DNA of 10,065 nt from Thermoflexales bacterium. GTDB taxonomy: Bacteria > Chloroflexota > Anaerolineae > B4-G1 > SLSP01. Of this stretch, positions 6,668-10,065 are shown in pieces. The stretch covers positions 1-10,065 of the forward strand of contig WFQZ01000281.1 of the NCBI GenBank assembly GCA_015486785.1, given 5' to 3'. The notes beneath the pieces were generated by a model that did not search any database, was not told where the DNA came from, and worked only from the letters and a program-made list of their open reading frames with translations. Positions within the stretch are counted from its first letter, which is position 1. The number at the start of each line of letters is the position of its first letter. Made by a program: the position numbers and the translations under genes.

Positions 6668-7033
6668 ATGAGCAAGATGGTGGTTATCTGCAACCACGAC
6701 GATATGGAAAGTCTGTTCTCGACGTTGGTTTTGTGTGCCTCCGGCGTGGCCCTGGAAAATGAGGTCATTATGGCTTTGGGGGGCAGCGGTGGCAAGATCG
6801 CCGTCAAGGGCGAGCTGGAAAAGATCCGCGACATGAACATGCCCGGTTTCCCTGATCCGGTGGGCTTGTACAACGACATCATCGGGGCCGGCAGCAAGGT
6901 GATCTTGTGCGATATGGCCTTGATGAGCCTGGGCGTTGACCCGGAAAAAGACCTGCGCGAAGGCGTGGAGGTTATGAACTCCGCCTCATTCCTGCTGGAA
7001 GCGGATGGAGCAACATTGACCTTCACTTTCTAG
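6668..7033 (+). CDS. DsrE-like sulfur-carrier protein, copy 2
   Basis: Same length and motif pattern as copy 1: KMVVICNHDD (Cys8), PDPVGLYNDI and KVILCDMALMSLGVDPEKD (Cys81), with an extra Cys23 in the LVLCASG segment. The fixed length with no gaps and the shared Cys8/Cys81 point to a duplication within this cluster; the extra Cys and the divergence outside the core suggest the copies have split roles, or make a mixed assembly as DsrEF pairs do. AAGGAG (6656-6661) lies six bases before ATG 6668. A 23-base gap follows copy 1, so both are co-transcribed. A strong terminator follows, so this gene closes the operon. Confidence 0.78.
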   Translation: MSKMVVICNHDDMESLFSTLVLCASGVALENEVIMALGGSGGKIAVKGELEKIRDMNMPGFPDPVGLYNDIIGAGSKVILCDMALMSLGVDPEKDLREGVEVMNSASFLLEADGATLTFTF

Positions 7034-7051
7034 CTGGTGATGATTGGCATC

Positions 7052-7089
7052 ACGGGGCAACGGGGAACAGCCGTTGCCCCGTCTTTGTT
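7052..7089 (+). terminator. intrinsic terminator closing the tusA-qmo-dsrE run
   Basis: ACGGGGCAACGG (7052-7063) pairs perfectly over 12 bp with CCGTTGCCCCGT (7071-7082) around a 7-base loop and is followed by CTTTGTT. A second smaller hairpin, GTGATG/CATCAC (7037-7053), overlaps its left arm. Confidence 0.85.
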
Positions 7090-7099
7090 AGAACGATTC

Positions 7100-7127
7100 T
7101 TGCCCGACTTCTGAAAGCGGGTAGAAT
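7100..7127 (+). promoter_or_regulatory. promoter of murJ
   Basis: TTGCCC (7100-7105), a 16-base spacer and TAGAAT (7122-7127). The expected start point, six or seven bases after the -10 box, coincides with the GTG codon at 7134, which implies a leaderless mRNA. Confidence 0.5.
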
Positions 7128-7133
7128 GATCCT

Positions 7134-8714
7134 GTGGATGAGCAACTAGAGCTTTCCGGTGAAGCGCGGCGCGTAACTCGTGCCGCTGCTTTGATTTCAG
7201 TGGGCAATGTCACCAGTCGCATTCTCGGTTTGGTGCGCGAGATGGTGAAATCCTATTTCTTCGGCGCCGGTGGCGCGGTCAGTGCCTTTAACGTGGCCGC
7301 CCAAGTCCCCATGATGTTCTATGACCAGTTCGTGGGGGGCATGCTCAGCTCGGCCTTGGTGCCGGTGCTCTCCGATTACACACAATCCAAGGATCGCGCC
7401 GAGCTAAATCGCGTCGTCAACGCGCTGATCTCGTTCCTGGTGATCTTTATGGGCGCGTTCGTGCTCGGCGTGGAACTGGCCGCTCCCTGGATCGCCCAGG
7501 TGCTGGGCCGGGGCCTTGATCCGGCGTATCTGGGCTTGGCGCGGACGATGATCTACATCACCGCCCCGGCGATTTTATTCCTCAACATTGCCGGTGTGCT
7601 TTCCGGCACCCTGTACGCGCTGCAACGATTCCCCCGTCCGGCCTTCGCGCCCGCGATCTACAATGCTACGTTGGTGCTGGTGGTAGTGCTCCTCGGACGG
7701 AGTGCCTTGGGCGTCAAAAGCCTGGCCCTTGGGTTGCTGCTGGCGAGCCTGGTGCAAGTGACTTTCCAGTGGCCGGGGCTGCGCACCACGCGCTGGCGAT
7801 TCCTCTCGCCGTTCCCGCTGCATCCGGCCTTGAAGAAGATCGGCCAGTTGTACCTGCCCATCGGCCTGGGGCTGTTGGTAGACCAATTCGCCGTGGGATT
7901 GAGCTTCAACCTGGCCTCGCGCACCGGGCCGGGCGGCATCGCCTGGATGAAGTACGCCGCCACGCTGATTCAATTCCCGTTGGGGCTGGTGGTGACGGCG
8001 ATCTCGGTGGCGATCTTGCCGATGCTCTCCCGTCACGCCAGCGACGATAACGATGCGGCATTCCGAGTCACTATGGCCCAAGGGCTGCGCCTGGTGTTGA
8101 TCCTGATCCTCCCGGCGGCGGTGGGGCTGCTGGTGTTGGCCAATCCCCTGGTGGCCTTGCTCTTCCAGCGCGGCGAGTTCCTGCCGGCGGACACGATAGC
8201 CACCGCGCGGGTGCTGCGTCTTTCCGTGCTGGGATTGGTCTTCGCGGCCCTGGATCAGCCGTTGATCTTCGCCTTCTACGCCCGCAAGGACACCTGGACC
8301 CCGGCCCTGGTGGGCGTGGGCACGGTGTTGGTGTACATAGGGATGGCCTTGCTGCCCACCTGGTTCCACGAGCCGCGATTGTGGCAACTCATCCTGGCGA
8401 ACTCGCTGAAGTTGACCCTGCACGCACTTTTGATGCTGGCCTTGTTTGTGCGTCGGGTGGGGGGACTGCGTCCCTACGGCGTGACCCGCACCACGTGTAA
8501 ATCCCTGCTGGCCTCGCTGATGATGGCCGGGCCGTCGTTCGCCGTGCTGGTGGGCACTCGTTTTCTGCCCCTCCCCGGCGCGTTGGGCTACCTGAGCCGC
8601 ATCACGCTGGCCGGTGGCGTGGGCGTGATCATCTACCTGGTGGTGATGCGCTTGCTGGGCTTGGAGGAGCTGGCCTTGTTGCGGCGGGCGTTCCGCCGTC
8701 CCGCCGACGATTGA
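7134..8714 (+). CDS. murJ: MurJ/MviN lipid II flippase
   Basis: A 526-residue polytopic membrane protein of the MurJ (MviN) family in the MOP exporter superfamily, which moves the peptidoglycan precursor lipid II across the cell membrane. The N-terminal signature is clear: VGNVTSRILGLVREM, FFGAGGAVSAFNVA and FYDQFVGGMLSSALVPVLSDY (residues about 23-84, with the family's conserved arginines). Alternating hydrophobic stretches continue to the end, fitting about 14 transmembrane helices, and ISVAILPMLSRHA and LFQRGEF are also family blocks. The length is typical. I chose GTG 7134 because the ATG at 7126 is out of frame and quickly stops; no good ribosome-binding site is seen, consistent with the leaderless promoter call. 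It is separated from the sulfur cluster by a terminator and belongs functionally with cell-wall synthesis, as does the LysM gene further along. Confidence 0.92.
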   Translation: MDEQLELSGEARRVTRAAALISVGNVTSRILGLVREMVKSYFFGAGGAVSAFNVAAQVPMMFYDQFVGGMLSSALVPVLSDYTQSKDRAELNRVVNALISFLVIFMGAFVLGVELAAPWIAQVLGRGLDPAYLGLARTMIYITAPAILFLNIAGVLSGTLYALQRFPRPAFAPAIYNATLVLVVVLLGRSALGVKSLALGLLLASLVQVTFQWPGLRTTRWRFLSPFPLHPALKKIGQLYLPIGLGLLVDQFAVGLSFNLASRTGPGGIAWMKYAATLIQFPLGLVVTAISVAILPMLSRHASDDNDAAFRVTMAQGLRLVLILILPAAVGLLVLANPLVALLFQRGEFLPADTIATARVLRLSVLGLVFAALDQPLIFAFYARKDTWTPALVGVGTVLVYIGMALLPTWFHEPRLWQLILANSLKLTLHALLMLALFVRRVGGLRPYGVTRTTCKSLLASLMMAGPSFAVLVGTRFLPLPGALGYLSRITLAGGVGVIIYLVVMRLLGLEELALLRRAFRRPADD

Positions 8715-8716
8715 GG

Positions 8717-8744
8717 TTGACAGTCTGAGGAAAACGCCTATACT
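8717..8744 (+). promoter_or_regulatory. near-consensus promoter right after murJ
   Basis: A perfect TTGACA (8717-8722), a 16-base spacer and TATACT (8739-8744). It is the strongest promoter in the window and starts transcription near 8751, in front of either a short RNA or the cold-shock leader. Confidence 0.75.
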
Positions 8745-8750
8745 CTTGGC

Positions 8751-8856
8751 TACTGAAAAGTATTCGGACTTTTTCAGGGTAGTTTTCTTTGACGCAAGAT
8801 TCCGAGTTTTGTTGCCTGTCAACGCCTGGACTTACTGCGCCAGGCGTTATTTTTTT
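8751..8856 (+). ncRNA. predicted ~106-nt RNA or attenuated leader ahead of the cold-shock gene
   Basis: The predicted start near 8751 and the terminator end at 8856 delimit a short transcript. Its 5' part can fold: CTACTGAAAAG (8750-8760) pairs with CTTTTTCAGGGTAG (8769-8782) around an 8-base loop, with small bulges, and the end is the terminator hairpin. It holds no coding frame I can support. It could be a stable small RNA, or a leader in which RNA polymerase stops unless antitermination occurs so that the cold-shock gene is read. I recognise no known RNA family. Confidence 0.45.
8821..8856 (+). terminator. intrinsic terminator between murJ and the cold-shock gene
   Basis: AACGCCTGG (8821-8829) pairs over nine bases with CCAGGCGTT (8840-8848), loop of ten, followed by seven T residues (8850-8856). 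It lies about 70 bases after the predicted start at 8751, and can also stop read-through from murJ. Confidence 0.85.
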
Positions 8857-8928
8857 CCCCGTCAGGGGCGAGGCACGAAGTTAAGAAGATGCGTCAACAC
8901 ATTTTAGTTTTCAGAGGGAGTTTAAGAA

Positions 8929-9138
8929 ATGGCAGAACGTGAAACTGGTGTTGTGAAGTGGTTCAATGAGACCAAAGGCTACGGCTTTATCTCGCGCGAA
9001 GGCGCAGACGATGTGTTCGTTCACTATTCCGCGATTCAAGGTGGCGGATTCCGCACGCTGAACGAGGGTCAGCGGGTAGAATTCACCGTTGAGCGCGGGC
9101 CGAAAGGATTGCAAGCTGCAAACGTAGTTCCATTGTAA
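8929..9138 (+). CDS. csp: cold-shock protein, CspA family
   Basis: A 69-residue single cold-shock domain. The start GVVKWFNETKGYGFIS (residues 7-22) contains the RNP1 motif KGYGFI, and DVFVHYSAI (28-36) is RNP2. The protein binds single-stranded RNA and DNA with little sequence specificity and can melt hairpins, so it may act as an antiterminator. AGGGAG (8915-8920) is eight bases before ATG 8929. The gene lies 72 bases after the 8856 terminator. The long leader of about 178 bases from the 8717-8744 promoter is typical of cold-shock genes, although a weak internal promoter (TTAAGA 8881-8886, TTTAGT 8903-8908) cannot be excluded. A terminator follows, so it is likely monocistronic. Confidence 0.95.
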   Translation: MAERETGVVKWFNETKGYGFISREGADDVFVHYSAIQGGGFRTLNEGQRVEFTVERGPKGLQAANVVPL

Positions 9139-9158
9139 ATTCAATCCCGCTTATTCTG

Positions 9159-9191
9159 AACGCCGCCCTGAACGGGGCGGCGTTTTGTTTT
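9159..9191 (+). terminator. intrinsic terminator of the cold-shock gene
   Basis: AACGCCGCCC (9159-9168) pairs perfectly over ten bases with GGGCGGCGTT (9175-9184), loop TGAACG, followed by TTTTGTTTT. Confidence 0.9.
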
Positions 9192-9217
9192 GTCTTTTCC
9201 GCCGCGCCGACTAAAAT
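9190..9217 (+). promoter_or_regulatory. candidate promoter of the LysM gene
   Basis: TTGTCT (9190-9195), a 16-base spacer and TAAAAT (9212-9217). The predicted start near 9224 leaves a leader of about 18 bases that carries AGGAGG (9229-9234). It overlaps the T run of the preceding terminator. Confidence 0.45.
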
Positions 9218-9241
9218 AACCGCACATCAGGAGGCTTGGCC

Positions 9242-10065
9242 GTGAAAGATCGTCCGGTAACACAATTCGTAGGCGTATTGTTGGCAGGATTGTTCATCCT
9301 GGGGATCGTGCTGGGCAGCATCGAGCAGGCGAAATCCGATCCCGCGCTCCTTGTGCGGCGTCCCACCCATAGTGTGCGCATCCCCACGGCGACGCTGTTC
9401 CCCACGCGGGTGCCCGACACGCCCTTGCCGCCCTCTCCCACGCCCTCCCCGGCTGAATCGACGCCTGTTTTGCCTTGGCGTGAAGCCTGCACTTATCCCG
9501 CCACCTGGCAGCCCCACCTGGTGAGCGCGGGCGAGACGTTGTATTCCCTGGCCTGGCGGCATTTCATCAGCCCCTTCTTTTTGATGCGGGCGAACTGTTT
9601 GCAGATCGCTATGGCGTTGCCGGGAGATACGCTCTATGTGCCGCCGCGCCCTGTTGCTCCGCCCACGCCGCCGGTGCGTCACTGCGGCCCCCCGCCTGAT
9701 TGGCGGATCGTCTATGTGAAGCCCGGCGAAACGCTCTACGGCCTGGCGGTGCGCTACGGCACGACCATTGAGGCGATCCGCTACGCCAACTGCCTGGAAG
9801 GCTACATGCTCTACGCCGACCAGCCGCTTTACCTGCCGCAGCAAATCGTGGTGTGGCCCACGCTGACGCCTTCCCCGACGGTGCTGCCCACCTTCACGCC
9901 GACGGCAACCGGCACGCCTACCCCGTCTCCGACGCTCACGCCCACCGCCTCGCCTACGCCTACACTGACCGTGACGCCGACCGTGACGCTCACGCCGACG
10001 CCGACGCCGACCGTCACGCCCACGGTTGTGCCGACTATCACGCCGACGGTGACGCCGATCCCCAC
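9242..10065 (+). CDS. membrane-anchored protein with two LysM domains (partial)
   Basis: An open frame from GTG 9242 with AGGAGG seven bases upstream runs 274 codons to the right edge without a stop. A single hydrophobic segment (residues 9-26) follows a short VKDRPVTQ start, giving an uncleaved signal anchor. A Thr/Pro-rich stretch (47-76) comes next, then LysM1 at about 92-138 (VSAGETLYSLAWRHF, ANCLQ) and LysM2 at about 156-202 (VKPGETLYGLAVRYG, ANCL), each with a conserved Cys in the ANCL turn. From residue 206 a Thr-Pro repeat fills the rest. LysM domains bind N-acetylglucosamine in peptidoglycan, so it probably sits outside the cell and tethers something to the wall. What follows the linker is beyond the window. 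The frame has no ATG and is open to the edge, so it is easily missed. Confidence 0.85.
   Translation, partial: MKDRPVTQFVGVLLAGLFILGIVLGSIEQAKSDPALLVRRPTHSVRIPTATLFPTRVPDTPLPPSPTPSPAESTPVLPWREACTYPATWQPHLVSAGETLYSLAWRHFISPFFLMRANCLQIAMALPGDTLYVPPRPVAPPTPPVRHCGPPPDWRIVYVKPGETLYGLAVRYGTTIEAIRYANCLEGYMLYADQPLYLPQQIVVWPTLTPSPTVLPTFTPTATGTPTPSPTLTPTASPTPTLTVTPTVTLTPTPTPTVTPTVVPTITPTVTPIP
9857..10065 (+). repeat. Thr-Pro low-complexity coding repeat
   Basis: Codons alternate acg/acc and ccg/ccc/cct with scattered Val, Leu, Ser, Ala and Ile, giving TPTPTVTPT-like linker. The DNA is an irregular short repeat (ACGCCGACG variants), and the apparent minus-strand open frame (10065-9829) rich in Val/Gly is its shadow. 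Such linkers are common in exported Chloroflexota proteins and vary in length between strains. Confidence 0.85.

Noticed and set aside
7575..8822. Long 415-residue minus-strand frame inside murJ
   Set aside because: Antisense to a clear MurJ; its Gln/His/Arg-rich product comes from antisense reading of hydrophobic codons.
9829..10065. Val/Gly repeat frame on the minus strand
   Set aside because: It is the reverse reading of the Thr-Pro linker of the LysM protein and has no start signal.
9857..10065. CRISPR or tandem repeat array
   Set aside because: The repeats are a few bases long, in codon register and imperfect, so they are a low-complexity protein linker.

Overview
The window looks like a genomic segment from a Gram-positive-style or monoderm-like anaerobic bacterium, most probably Chloroflexota (Anaerolineae-type). 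The pointers are a lipoprotein start with a short Thr/Pro-rich linker after the lipobox, a LysM protein that runs into a long Thr-Pro repeat, and a quinone-linked HdrA-type cluster. The lineage call is inference and no marker gene is present.

Layout. Positions 1-109 (minus strand) hold the first 36 codons of a lipoprotein, probably a transporter substrate-binding protein. Positions 110-399 are a divergent promoter region. Positions 400-6022 (plus strand) form a tight run: tusA-like sulfurtransferase, a stand-alone MvhD/FlpD-like protein, qmoA-like and qmoB-like HdrA-family flavoproteins, a small winged-helix protein, and qmoC-like iron-sulfur/cytochrome b membrane subunit. Spacing is short and three junctions are 2-bp apart or overlapping. 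After a 256-nt structured gap come two tandem DsrE-like genes (6279-7033), closed by a strong intrinsic terminator at 7052-7089. Then murJ (7134-8714) on its own promoter, apparently leaderless; a promoter plus early terminator (8717-8856) that gives a short RNA or an attenuated leader; a cold-shock protein (8929-9138) with terminator; and a truncated LysM protein (9242 to the right edge).

How the genes may work together. QmoA/QmoB/QmoC-like subunits form a chain from cytoplasmic flavin and iron-sulfur centres to a haem-b, quinone-reactive membrane anchor. TusA and the two DsrE-like proteins are protein persulfide carriers. Placed together they suggest that sulfur bound on carrier proteins is oxidised or reduced in exchange with the quinone pool. 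APS reductase (aprBA), the usual Qmo partner, is not in the window, and neither is an HdrB-type CCG subunit. The most unusual points are the MvhD-like protein that has lost most of the family's cluster cysteines, a QmoB ferredoxin motif with Cys replaced by Leu, a winged-helix protein translated between qmoB and qmoC, and the structured RNA in front of the dsrE pair.
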